The notes under the pieces were generated by a model that did no database searches, was not told the DNA's origin, and was given only the letters and a program-made list of their open reading frames with translations. 64,000 nucleotides of DNA from the NCBI RefSeq assembly GCF_900095725.1, contig NZ_FMMP01000007.1, positions 1 to 64,000 of the forward strand, in the 5' to 3' direction. Position 1 is the stretch's first letter. Each line of letters begins with the position of its first letter. The DNA is from Cellulosilyticum sp. I15G10I2. Lineage in GTDB: Bacteria > Bacillota > Clostridia > Lachnospirales > Cellulosilyticaceae. A program made the position numbers and the translations under genes. Positions 54,884 to 63,446 of this stretch are shown in pieces.

Positions 54884-55504
54884 CTATTCTTCATAGGTGT
54901 TTGTCACAACACGCATGAGCCATATATAGATGCCAAGAACAAAAAAACCACCCGGCGCCATCGCCATAACTACCCAATTAACCCAGCCCCCAGGCATAAC
55001 CCGCATACCAAGCAAGGTACCAAAAGCCAGCACTTCACGTACAGCCGCTACTGCAATAAGCACGTAGGTATACCCTAAGCCGTTGGTGAGCGCATCTATC
55101 AAAGTAAACCGCACAGGGTTTTTAACAGCAAAGGCTTCTGCCCTACCCATAACAATGCAGTTGGTAATAATGAGACCCACATAAGCGCCTAAAGCCTTAC
55201 TAATACTCGGCAAAAAGGCTTGTAAAAAAAGATCAACCGCAATAACAAATGTAGAAATTAAAACCATGTAAGTCACCATTCTGACTTTTGCCGGAATAAA
55301 CTTACGAATCAGCGATGCACTCATAGAACTTGCCATAACTACGAAAGTTACACCAAGGCCCATAGCAATGGCATTTTCAACCCTGTTTGTTACCGCAAGA
55401 GCTGAACAGATCCCAAGCACAGCAACAAAAATCGGGTTGTTCTTTAAGAGCCCATCTCTAGAAATGACAAACCATTTTGTATATTTTAGCCGAATTAAAT
55501 TCAC
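54884..55504 (-). CDS. nqrD: NqrD/RnfE membrane subunit
   Basis: The 206-residue protein has six helices with VLGICSALAVTNRVENA and IITNCIVMGRAEAFA, the cysteine motifs matching those of the E/A partner in inverted topology. The GTG start follows GGAGGGGTGCAGC. It is part of the tightly packed five-gene unit, 12 bp after the C/G subunit. Confidence 0.93.
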   Translation of the reverse strand: MNLIRLKYTKWFVISRDGLLKNNPIFVAVLGICSALAVTNRVENAIAMGLGVTFVVMASSMSASLIRKFIPAKVRMVTYMVLISTFVIAVDLFLQAFLPSISKALGAYVGLIITNCIVMGRAEAFAVKNPVRFTLIDALTNGLGYTYVLIAVAAVREVLAFGTLLGMRVMPGGWVNWVVMAMAPGGFFVLGIYIWLMRVVTNTYEE

Positions 55505-55516
55505 GCTGCACCCCTC

Positions 55517-56098
55517 CTAATCTTCTCTTTGCTGCCAAGTAAGTCTGTAACGGCCGATCTCACTGTTTAAGATGGTCTCAAATGCCTTCGATGTTCTCGT
55601 TGCCCCAGTGATAGCTTCTACCTCATTCTCTTTGCTTGGATCTGCTGATTGATTAATCTCCAGACTAGGTACTACTTTTACACCCACAAACTGTTCCAAA
55701 AAAGGTGCTTCTGCAACAACGCCTCCAAGACCCGGGGTTTCTTCTTGTTGAAGGACTGCCACGTAGCGTAGCGTTTCAATCGCCGCATCAACTGCTACAA
55801 AGCCTTTTATAGGCCCCCAAACTCCTGAGCCTTCATATGTAAATCCAATTTCATCTGACGGTGACACATAATAACTCAGTCCTTCAATGGATTTGATCGT
55901 AATCTCTTTTTCATAAACCTCATTGATAGTTGTCATTTTATAAGGTATGTCAAAAGCCTCCAGTACCGTTCTTCTTAATTCCACTTCCTGATTTGCCTCA
56001 ATACGCTGCGCTGTTAGGAGTTCCATTCCCATAAGCACCCCAGAAGCCACAGTTCCTAAAATAAAAACAAACAGTATCATGCTTAAATATTTTTTCAA
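55517..56098 (-). CDS. nqrC: NqrC/RnfG FMN-carrying subunit
   Basis: The 193-residue protein has one N-terminal membrane helix and an extracytoplasmic FMN-binding domain ending with the flavinylation motif AITGATRTS; Thr167 should carry covalent FMN. The upstream part has GLGGVVAEAPFLEQFVG, typical of the domain. Attachment needs an ApbE flavin transferase, which is not in the window. Its ATG overlaps the stop of the B/D subunit by 4 bp. Confidence 0.93.
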   Translation of the reverse strand: MKKYLSMILFVFILGTVASGVLMGMELLTAQRIEANQEVELRRTVLEAFDIPYKMTTINEVYEKEITIKSIEGLSYYVSPSDEIGFTYEGSGVWGPIKGFVAVDAAIETLRYVAVLQQEETPGLGGVVAEAPFLEQFVGVKVVPSLEINQSADPSKENEVEAITGATRTSKAFETILNSEIGRYRLTWQQRED

Positions 56099-57027
56099 CT
56101 CTGAACACCCGCCTCTCTCTTCTTAGGACGATTAAGAACCATATCATCTAAGAGTGGTGAGACTGCATTCATAATAATAACCGCAAACATAACACCTTCT
56201 GGAAAAGCTGCAAAATTTCGTATCACCACTGTAATAATGCCAAGTCCAATACCATACAGCATTCTTCCCTTTTGTGTATAGGGCGAAGTGATAGGATCAG
56301 AAGCAACAAAGAAAGCACCAAACAAAATACCACCTACGAGAATAGATAGAAAAGGATCTTTATAGGTTCCAGGCCAGATCAAGCTGCCCGCCCACGTAAT
56401 GAGAAAAACACTTCCGATAAAAAATACAGGAATGCGCCAGTTAACGATGCGCATCAGAATAAGAATAATACCAATAATAATAATGCCTAAGCGAAAGGTT
56501 TCTCCGACAGATCCAGGTACTCCGCCTATGAGCAAATCCATAAGTCCATAGTTAAAGTCTTGCCCTCTGTTTAGAACACCCAAAGGACTGGCAGTTGTTA
56601 TGGCATCTGTTTTAGGATCCAGCCACATAGTCGCCATAAATGCCGGAAAAGAAATGGTAATAAAAAGACGTCCAACAATAGCTGGGTTAAAAATATTCTT
56701 GCCCAAACCGCCAAAGATGGCTTTTCCAAAAAATACACCAAAGGCACTTCCAACGGCCACAATCCACAGCGGTAATGTCGGTGGTAATACCAGTGTAAAG
56801 ATCAGGGGCGTAACTATTGCACCTGCATCTACTTTGAGATGTCTTATTTTGGCAAATGAAAACTCAACACAAAAAGCTGCCACGTACGAAGTGATCAGCA
56901 TCCACAGCACATGCATACCATAATGCATCATGCCTGCTGCCACTAAAGGCAATAACGCTATAGCAAAGATTTGCATCTGCCGCCCTATAGCAAACCGGTG
57001 AAGCATTGCAGGATAATCATTTTTCAT
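56095..57027 (-). CDS. nqrB: NqrB/RnfD membrane subunit (RnfD-sized)
   Basis: The protein (310 residues from the ATG at 57027, behind AGGAGGATTAAAGGG) has ten or so helices and the conserved block FGKAIFGGLGKNIFNPA. At the covalent FMN site the sequence is DAITTASPLG rather than the usual SGAT, with Ser147 as the probable acceptor. Its length fits RnfD better than NqrB, which is about 100 residues longer. It is the first gene of the unit; no nqrA, rnfC or rnfB lies before it. Confidence 0.9.
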   Translation of the reverse strand: MKNDYPAMLHRFAIGRQMQIFAIALLPLVAAGMMHYGMHVLWMLITSYVAAFCVEFSFAKIRHLKVDAGAIVTPLIFTLVLPPTLPLWIVAVGSAFGVFFGKAIFGGLGKNIFNPAIVGRLFITISFPAFMATMWLDPKTDAITTASPLGVLNRGQDFNYGLMDLLIGGVPGSVGETFRLGIIIIGIILILMRIVNWRIPVFFIGSVFLITWAGSLIWPGTYKDPFLSILVGGILFGAFFVASDPITSPYTQKGRMLYGIGLGIITVVIRNFAAFPEGVMFAVIIMNAVSPLLDDMVLNRPKKREAGVQS

Positions 57028-57045
57028 CCCTTTAATCCTCCTCAT

Positions 57046-57161
57046 CTCTCTTATTGTATAGATTTCACATCACCTATTAATATTATTATATTGCTTGATA
57101 ATGTAAATTACAACTTTAACCCCTACTTTATTCACTTTAACTTCATATAAAAATTTAAGTT
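57046..57161 (-). promoter_or_regulatory. Leader of the nqr operon with a shared motif
   Basis: The 115-bp gap between the kinase and nqrB contains GATGTGAAATCTATA (57057-57071, minus strand), identical to 42629-42643 before the APH-family gene. The remaining sequence is very AT-rich. A promoter is likely here but its boxes are not clear. Confidence 0.4.
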
Positions 57162-58481
57162 CTATACTGCTTTTAACATGATTGATAAGTTAAAAGTATC
57201 CTCTTTAAACACATAGTTCATATGTCCTTGGTATTTTTCTGCAATTGTTTTCATATTGAGCATGCCAAATCCATGGCTCTTCTTATCTTCTTTTGTTGTA
57301 CCAACTATTTCTGTGTTTGTAATATTTTTTTCTACTGTATTAGTTATTTCTAAAAACAAACAGTGATCTCTAGGTTCGATCTCAACGCTAATGGCCCGAA
57401 GTGACTCATCCGAAACTTTTAAATTAGCTTCAATGGCGTTATCCAGTGCATTGCTCATTAAGGAACATAAGTCGACTGCGTTAATATTAATATCATCTGT
57501 TAACTGACCTTCAACTTTAAATTGAATGTTATGTTTTTTAGCTCTTTTATATTTCTGATTAATGACAGCATCGGCTATTTCATTACCTGTTTTAATCTCA
57601 AAATCAGCAATTTTGCTATTTATCTGCATATCTGATATATATTTTCTGGCTCTTTCTACGCTATTCATTTGAAGTAGCATATCAATGCAGCTGATATGAT
57701 TATTAAAATCATGCAAGATTTTTCTTACTTCACTATTTGTGGCATCTTCATCTAGAGCTGTTTGCATCATCACTTCATTTTGATACTGCATAATGTGGTA
57801 CTGATTCTCTTTTTCAAAGTAATCCGACATATACTGAAAGATTTGATAAAGTGTAATGGTTAAAACAAGTATCCCTATTGAAATATAAACTAAATCAAAT
57901 CCCGCACTCCGATTTCCTTGAACAGCCGCTCCGATTCTCATAATGAACAACATTGAAAGTGTCGAAACGCAAAAAACAGCGATTATGATCTTATAAAACG
58001 GTCCCGGAATATTATTAAAGCTTCTACGGGTTGTTTTCCCTACTAATCTAATGTAAATATAAGTAACTAATTTTGAAAAAATACAAAAAACAATTCTATA
58101 CCAGTTCAGAGAAAGCGCAAGCGTGATAACATCTATTTTTGTAATAGCCGAAGAAACATAGATAATCATACTTTCAATAACAACGATTCCAACGATGTAC
58201 ATCGTTGCCCAAAAAAGACGCACAAGAGCTCTTCCCTTAAAAAGGATAAACGCTATTAATATACAAAATAGATAAGAACCTATCATTTGAGCTGCTGAAA
58301 ACTTAGCCACTCGGCTTAATGCAAAAATTGAAGTGGCCGAACTAAAAATGACAACATATGCCACACGCTCAGAAACTTTTAAGTTTCTATCAAGTATTCC
58401 TTTTAGGAATAAATATACAAATGTAAAATCAATTAAAAAAATACTGTATTCAAATATATGCCAAAGTAATCCATTTGCCAT
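57162..58481 (-). CDS. GHKL sensor kinase (AgrC-like)
   Basis: The protein (439 residues from the ATG at 58481) has six to seven membrane helices and a cytoplasmic part. The phospho-acceptor-type site is EVRKILHDFNNHISCIDMLL, followed by the GHKL ATPase with LMSNALDNAIEA and HGFGMLNMKTIAEKY. This is the AgrC/ComD plan, usually paired with a LytTR regulator, but none is adjacent. It lies 134 bp before nqrB on the same strand and may be co-transcribed. The start is chosen behind AGAGGGTTGGTCGCACC; a TTG at 58535 is less likely. Confidence 0.85.
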   Translation of the reverse strand: MANGLLWHIFEYSIFLIDFTFVYLFLKGILDRNLKVSERVAYVVIFSSATSIFALSRVAKFSAAQMIGSYLFCILIAFILFKGRALVRLFWATMYIVGIVVIESMIIYVSSAITKIDVITLALSLNWYRIVFCIFSKLVTYIYIRLVGKTTRRSFNNIPGPFYKIIIAVFCVSTLSMLFIMRIGAAVQGNRSAGFDLVYISIGILVLTITLYQIFQYMSDYFEKENQYHIMQYQNEVMMQTALDEDATNSEVRKILHDFNNHISCIDMLLQMNSVERARKYISDMQINSKIADFEIKTGNEIADAVINQKYKRAKKHNIQFKVEGQLTDDININAVDLCSLMSNALDNAIEANLKVSDESLRAISVEIEPRDHCLFLEITNTVEKNITNTEIVGTTKEDKKSHGFGMLNMKTIAEKYQGHMNYVFKEDTFNLSIMLKAV

Positions 58482-58669
58482 GGTGCGACCAACCCTCTTT
58501 CTTATAAAATTAAAAAGACTCACAGCGAACTCCAAATTTAATCTATTTCTATAATAACTTTACTTTAGCTATATTCCAATACTATTTTGTCTTTTTTCGA
58601 CATATTTGTCCTTATTATTTCCTTTAGCTACGAAAATTCATTACTTTAGTCATAGGAATTATGACAAAA

Positions 58670-58694
58670 AAAATCCTCTGTTAAGAGAATTTTT
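58670..58694 (-). terminator. Terminator of the SulP gene
   Basis: AAAATCCTCT and AGAGAATTTT form a short hairpin with one mismatch and a T-rich flank between the SulP stop and the kinase gene. Confidence 0.55.
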
Positions 58695-58731
58695 AAAAAT
58701 AGTTCATTATTATAGTCCTTTATGTATTGTT

Positions 58732-60432
58732 TCAAGCTCTATCAGCCGTATAACTTAAATCTTGAGAAGCAACTTGAATAGCCTCATCCATATTTTCAAA
58801 GAAACATTCTTCACCAATTAGCATCCCATATATTTCAGCTTTTTTTAGTAAATTGAGTGGTTGCTCATTGACACCGGCAATAAACACACAAATATTTCTT
58901 TTTAAACAGGTCTTCATCATGCGCTTAAAAACATGTAATGCCGTGCCATCCATAGCTGGAACGTTTTTCATATCAACTATTAGAATTTTAGTTTTATACC
59001 CCAATCCATTTAAAGCCTCAAGAAACTTATCTGTCGCCCCAAAAAAGAATGGTCCATTGATCTCATATACTTGTATGCCTTTTAATGCATTGTCTTTATT
59101 TGCTTTATTTTTACGCCTAAATCCATCTTCTTCTTCTGATTTTTCATTTTCCTCTGAAGCATCCAGATCTGAAATCTTAATATTTGAGACATCTGCCATA
59201 CGTTTCATAAATAGAAATACTGCTAAAACCATGCTGATTTCTATTGCTATTACTAAATCAATCAATACCGTGACAAAAAAAGTAACAAGCAATACACTGA
59301 TATCACTTTTAGGTGATTTAAACACTTCTAAAAACTCCCGCCACTCACTCATGTTATAGGCAACTACTATTAAGATGGCTGCAAGTGCTGTTAAAGGAAT
59401 CATTTTAGCGAGAGGCATAAATACAACCATGATCAGTAACAATGTAATGGCATGAACCATACCTGCCACTGGCGTTCTGCCACCATTTTTAATATTAGCA
59501 ATGGTTCTGGCTATGGCTCCGGTTGCAGGTATTCCCCCAAATAACCCAGAGGCTATATTGGCAATACCCTGAGCAACGAGTTCCATATTAGACCGATGCT
59601 TGCTCCCTATCATGCCATCTGCTACTACGGCTGAAAGCAATGATTCAATAGACCCCAAAATCGCTATTGTAAACGCCGGTGCAATAAGTAGTTTTATTTG
59701 TTCTATTGTAATCTCAGGTATGCTAATAGAAGGCAGGTCCGATGACAACTCACCAAATTGACTTCCGATAGTAGCTACATCCATATTCAACAATTTTACA
59801 AGTACTGACGTAATGATAAGCGCAACTAAAGCACCCGGAATTTTCCGCGTGACTTTTGGCCAGAAAATAATAATCCCAAGAGCTAATAGACCAATAAGGG
59901 TTGTTTGAATATTTATAGTAGAAAAAGTCTGTATATACCTCTCCCACTTATCTAGAAATTCTACAGGAACCTCCGCAATGTTTAATCCAAGAAAATCTTT
60001 AATCTGAGAAGTAAAAATAACCACAGCAATACCGCTGGTAAACCCGGTTGTTATTGGATACGGGATAAACTTAATAATACTGCCGAGTCTCAGTACGCCC
60101 ATCAAAATCATGATGATGCCTGCTAATATTGTGGCAATAATAAGACCATTAAAGCCAAACTGAGTAACAATCCCATAAACAATAACCATAAAAGCCCCTG
60201 TGGGTCCCCCTATTTGCACCCGGCTTCCGCCCAAAAACGATATTAAAAAACCTGCTATGATTGCCGTGTGCAGTCCTTTTTCCGGTGATACGCCAGATGC
60301 GATCGCTAAAGCTATTGATAAAGGCAGTGCAATGATAGCGACAATAATCCCCGCCGTAATATCTTTAAAAAACTGTTCTTTTGAGTAACCCTTTAAGGTC
60401 GATAAGAATTTAGGTTTCAGTGTATGTAACAT
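58732..60432 (-). CDS. SulP-family anion transporter with STAS domain
   Basis: The 566-residue protein has a SulP membrane domain (AGIIVAIIALPLSIALAIAS, QIGGPTGAFMVIVYG, GGIPATGAIARTIANIKNGG). A C-terminal STAS domain follows, with ILIVDMKNVPAMDGTALHVF, separated by a charged linker of about 40 residues. Family members carry sulfate, bicarbonate or dicarboxylates. The start follows AAAAGGAAGCGAATAGT. It is divergent from the purine riboswitch unit. Confidence 0.92.
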   Translation of the reverse strand: MLHTLKPKFLSTLKGYSKEQFFKDITAGIIVAIIALPLSIALAIASGVSPEKGLHTAIIAGFLISFLGGSRVQIGGPTGAFMVIVYGIVTQFGFNGLIIATILAGIIMILMGVLRLGSIIKFIPYPITTGFTSGIAVVIFTSQIKDFLGLNIAEVPVEFLDKWERYIQTFSTINIQTTLIGLLALGIIIFWPKVTRKIPGALVALIITSVLVKLLNMDVATIGSQFGELSSDLPSISIPEITIEQIKLLIAPAFTIAILGSIESLLSAVVADGMIGSKHRSNMELVAQGIANIASGLFGGIPATGAIARTIANIKNGGRTPVAGMVHAITLLLIMVVFMPLAKMIPLTALAAILIVVAYNMSEWREFLEVFKSPKSDISVLLVTFFVTVLIDLVIAIEISMVLAVFLFMKRMADVSNIKISDLDASEENEKSEEEDGFRRKNKANKDNALKGIQVYEINGPFFFGATDKFLEALNGLGYKTKILIVDMKNVPAMDGTALHVFKRMMKTCLKRNICVFIAGVNEQPLNLLKKAEIYGMLIGEECFFENMDEAIQVASQDLSYTADRA

Positions 60433-60587
60433 ACTATTCGCTTCCTTTTAGTAATTTTTGTATTCTGTATACAATACACTTATTATACGCCTCTAAATTC
60501 TTATTATCAATTCTCTCTAAAAAATTATTATGGGTAAACAGCTTACGTATTTTTCCGTTTCAACTACTAGAAATCCGAACATTTTTG
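60433..60587. other. Divergent promoter region between SulP and the purine unit
   Basis: AT-rich sequence without a gene. It contains a possible minus-strand promoter for the SulP gene and leads into the well-defined plus-strand promoter at 60588. Confidence 0.4.
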
Positions 60588-60616
60588 TTGACATAAAGAA
60601 AAACATTCGGTATATT
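60588..60616 (+). promoter_or_regulatory. Promoter of the purine riboswitch unit
   Basis: A perfect TTGACA (60588-60593) and TATATT (60611-60616) with a 17-bp spacer would start transcription near 60623, just before the aptamer. A second promoter-like pair (60621-60648) would start inside the aptamer and is less likely to be used. Confidence 0.75.
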
Positions 60617-60644
60617 ATAATTGACATTTATCATTCATATACTA

Positions 60645-60716
60645 TATTTCGTATAATTTTGACAATATGGGTCAAAAGTTTCTACCTGCAAACCGTAAAA
60701 TTGCAGACTACGAGGT
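60645..60716 (+). promoter_or_regulatory. Guanine-type purine riboswitch
   Basis: The leader matches the purine aptamer: TCGTATAAT, the P2 arm with ATATGG, GTTTCTACC, ACCGTAAA in the P3 loop, and GACTACGA closing P1. The ligand-pairing base is C (60708), which in this family selects guanine or hypoxanthine over adenine. It lies 100 bp before a nucleobase permease gene, where guanine would shut off uptake. Confidence 0.93.
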
Positions 60717-60752
60717 TTATAATAAATTTTTAATAAAACTCCTCGTACTTAT
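60709..60752 (+). terminator. Riboswitch terminator
   Basis: TACGAGG (60709-60715) pairs with CCTCGTA (60741-60747), followed by a T-rich stretch. The 5' arm is the 3' strand of P1, so aptamer and terminator compete. In the classic layout an anti-terminator would resolve this; here the arrangement is compressed, and the exact switching direction should be tested. Confidence 0.6.
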
Positions 60753-60816
60753 AGTGTTTTGAAATTAGTATTTTGGAATTAGTATGTCAATCATATTACT
60801 TGAGGAGTGAACAAAA

Positions 60817-62142
60817 ATGGAAAAAGGAAGTATTTATGAACTTGATGGAGGAGTACCATTAAAGCAAGCGATCCCTTTAGGATTACAACATGTGCTTGCT
60901 ATGTTTGTAGGGAATGTATCACCATTAATTATTGTTGCCGGGCTACTCAATATGCCGTCAGAACAAAAGACAATGCTTATTCAAAATGCTATGTTTATAG
61001 CGGGCCTTATAACCCTGATTCAACTCTATCCAATTGGGAGAGTGGGATCTAGGCTACCAATAGTTATGGGAACAAGCTCTGGATTTGTACCAACGATAAG
61101 GGCCGCAGCTGGTATCTATGGCTATGGCGCAGTTTTAGGAGCTAGTTTAGTAGGTGGACTTTTTGAGAGTATATTAGGGTTCTTTATTAAACCGCTTAGA
61201 AAGATTTTTCCACCCATTGTAACAGGAACAGTGGTTATTTCAATTGGACTCTCACTTATACCTATAGGGATAACATATTTTGCTGGGGGCTTTGGAGCTT
61301 CTGATTTTGGTTCAGTAAGCAATTTATTCTTAGGCAGCGTTGTTATTGTGGTTATATTGTTTTGCATGCAATTTACAAAAGGTTTTTTTAAGGTTTCAGC
61401 TGTATTAACAGGCATCGTTGCAGGCTACATCCTTGCAATATTGATGGGTAAAGTAGACTTCACACCTATTGCCCAAGCTGACTGGTTTAGCTTGCCTAAG
61501 GCTTTTATGTATAAAATGGAATTTAAAATCGGCGCGATCATACCGATGTGCATTATGTACATAGCTACTACTGTTGAAACAATTGGAGATATTTCTGCAG
61601 TAACTGCAGGTGGATTAAATAGAGAAGCTACAGACCGAGAACTCGCAGGTGGTGTACTTGCAGATGGTGTTGGCAGTATGATTGCCGCATTCTTTGGTGT
61701 ATTACCCAATACATCATTTAGTCAAAATGTAGGACTCATCGGTATGACCAAAGTAGTTAATAGATTTTCAATTATGACAGGTGCAGTTATCTTGATCTTA
61801 GCAGGATTTTTTCCTAAATTAGGGGGTATCATCTCTGCTGTACCTCAATCAGTACTTGGCGGCGCAACAATTATTATGTTTTCAATGATTGCAATAAGTG
61901 GTATGCAATTAATATTTAAGCAAAATATGTATGGAAGAAATGCTGTAATTGTTGCAGTCGCTTTAGGCTTAGGTTTAGGCCTTGGTTCTACCCCTGATGC
62001 GCTTCAACATTTACCTGAATGGACAAAACTTGTTTTTGCACAAAATGGTATTGTAGTAGCATTTATTGTAGCAGTTATCTTAAACCTCATATTACCGCAA
62101 GATAAAAAGGAAAAGGCTGAAGAAGGAATTGCCTTCCATTGA
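60817..62142 (+). CDS. NCS2 purine (xanthine/urate-type) permease
   Basis: The 441-residue membrane protein has about 14 hydrophobic segments, with the NCS2 signs PLGLQHVLAMFVGNVSPLII, GTSSGFVPTIRAAAG, ETIGDISAVTAGG and FFGVLPNTSFSQNVG. The last sequence fits the xanthine/urate branch (PbuX/PucJ/UacT) rather than uracil permeases. The start follows GAGGAGTGAACAAAA. It is controlled by the guanine riboswitch and is followed by the molybdenum hydroxylase genes. Confidence 0.92.
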   Translation: MEKGSIYELDGGVPLKQAIPLGLQHVLAMFVGNVSPLIIVAGLLNMPSEQKTMLIQNAMFIAGLITLIQLYPIGRVGSRLPIVMGTSSGFVPTIRAAAGIYGYGAVLGASLVGGLFESILGFFIKPLRKIFPPIVTGTVVISIGLSLIPIGITYFAGGFGASDFGSVSNLFLGSVVIVVILFCMQFTKGFFKVSAVLTGIVAGYILAILMGKVDFTPIAQADWFSLPKAFMYKMEFKIGAIIPMCIMYIATTVETIGDISAVTAGGLNREATDRELAGGVLADGVGSMIAAFFGVLPNTSFSQNVGLIGMTKVVNRFSIMTGAVILILAGFFPKLGGIISAVPQSVLGGATIIMFSMIAISGMQLIFKQNMYGRNAVIVAVALGLGLGLGSTPDALQHLPEWTKLVFAQNGIVVAFIVAVILNLILPQDKKEKAEEGIAFH

Positions 62143-62167
62143 GTTTTAACTCACGGAAGGCAATTTC
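62127..62167 (+). terminator. Hairpin between permease and hydroxylase genes
   Basis: GAATTGCCTTCC and GGAAGGCAATTTC form a strong stem with an inner GAG/CTC pair. The permease stop codon is inside it. It may be a partial terminator that sets the ratio of permease to enzyme, since the T-run is short. Confidence 0.6.
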
Positions 62168-62205
62168 TTCTCATGCAAACTAAAAGGTAAGGAAGGAGCT
62201 TGAAT

Positions 62206-62994
62206 GTGTTTTCATTAAAAGAATACATTACCGCAAAAAGTCTGCAAGAAGCTTATGAACTACTTAATAAAAATAAGAATAATGTTGTATTAGGTGGTCT
62301 TCTATGGCTCAAAATGGGAAACAAAAACTATAATATGGGTATAGACTTGTCTCAGCTAGGTCTTGATACTATTATAGAAAATGAATCTCAAATTGAGATT
62401 GGTTGTATGACAACCCTCAGACAAATTGAAACAAGCAGTGTACTGAATACGTACTTTGATGGGATAGTCGCTGGATCGGTTAAAGATATTGTTGGGGTGC
62501 AGTTTAGAAACTGTGCAACAATGGGCGGCAGCGTCTATTCAAGATTTGGGTTTTCTGATCTATTAACCGCACTGCTGGCGCTTGATACTTATGTTCATAT
62601 GCACGCGGGAGGTACTATTCCTCTCGAAAAATTTATAAATATGCCTTATCAAAAAGATATTTTAGTAAAAATAGTAATTAAAAAAAATGGATGTCAAGCA
62701 AGTTATAACAGTCATAGAATGACTGCAACGGATTTTCCGATATTAGCTGTTGCTATTAGTAGATGTGCCACCAACTGGAAGATAGCTGTTGGTGCAAGGC
62801 CTAACAAGGCTGCTTTAGCTACCCGGGCCTCTACGTTACTGCCACAAAATCCAACAAAAGAGGACATAGAATCTGCATGTGAAGCAGTGACCCATGAACT
62901 TAATTTTGGAACAAACCTAAGAGGATCAGCTGCGTATAGAAAACAACTCGCAAAGGTCCTTGTTAAGAGAGGGGTAGAAGAGATTTGCAGATAA
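62206..62994 (+). CDS. Molybdenum hydroxylase FAD subunit (XdhB/CoxM type)
   Basis: The protein (262 residues) has the FAD-binding layout of medium subunits: ITAKSLQEAYELL, VVLGGLLWLK, QIEIGCMTTLRQIE, and FRNCATMGGSVYSRFGFSDL, in which the second FAD motif is intact. The GTG at 62206 sits 7 bp after GGAAGGAG, so it is preferred to the TTG at 62200. It transfers electrons from the iron-sulfur subunit to NAD or another acceptor. Its 3' end overlaps the next gene by 10 bp. Confidence 0.9.
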   Translation: MFSLKEYITAKSLQEAYELLNKNKNNVVLGGLLWLKMGNKNYNMGIDLSQLGLDTIIENESQIEIGCMTTLRQIETSSVLNTYFDGIVAGSVKDIVGVQFRNCATMGGSVYSRFGFSDLLTALLALDTYVHMHAGGTIPLEKFINMPYQKDILVKIVIKKNGCQASYNSHRMTATDFPILAVAISRCATNWKIAVGARPNKAALATRASTLLPQNPTKEDIESACEAVTHELNFGTNLRGSAAYRKQLAKVLVKRGVEEICR

Positions 62995-63446
62995 AATGTT
63001 ATATCAACAATAGACTATTTAATGAAAATATTGAACCGGACATGCTTCTCATAGATTTTCTACGCCATGTAGGGTTTTTGAGTGTTAAACGTGGCTGTGA
63101 TACGGCAAACTGTGGTTTATGTACGGTTTGGGTTAATGAAAAACCAGTCCTGTCCTGTTCCGTTTTGGCAGCAAGTGTGAGTGGGAAGCGCATCACCACG
63201 CTTGAAGGCGTAGAAGATGAAGCTATAGCGTTTGGTCAGTTTATAGCAAATGAAGGTGCAGAACAATGTGGTTATTGCAGCCCAGGGTTTATCATGAATG
63301 TACTTGCTATGAAAAGAGAGCTTAAAGAGCCAACAGAAGAAGCAATCAAACACTATCTTTCTGGTAATTTGTGCCGTTGTACAGGTTATATGGGCCAATT
63401 AAGAGCTATTAAGAAATTTTTACAACACGGAAGGGATGGTGCATAA
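62985..63446 (+). CDS. Molybdenum hydroxylase [2Fe-2S] subunit (XdhC/CoxS type)
   Basis: The 153-residue protein has both [2Fe-2S] clusters of the small subunit: a plant-type site with GCDTANCGLC and CSV, and a C-terminal site with CGYC and CRCTGY. The TTG start at 62985 is inside the end of the FAD gene, so translation is coupled. It ends directly before the ATG of the large subunit. Confidence 0.93.
   Translation: MQIKCYINNRLFNENIEPDMLLIDFLRHVGFLSVKRGCDTANCGLCTVWVNEKPVLSCSVLAASVSGKRITTLEGVEDEAIAFGQFIANEGAEQCGYCSPGFIMNVLAMKRELKEPTEEAIKHYLSGNLCRCTGYMGQLRAIKKFLQHGRDGA

Noticed and set aside
53194-57027. Canonical Rnf operon
   Set aside because: RnfB and RnfC are absent and an NqrF subunit is present instead.
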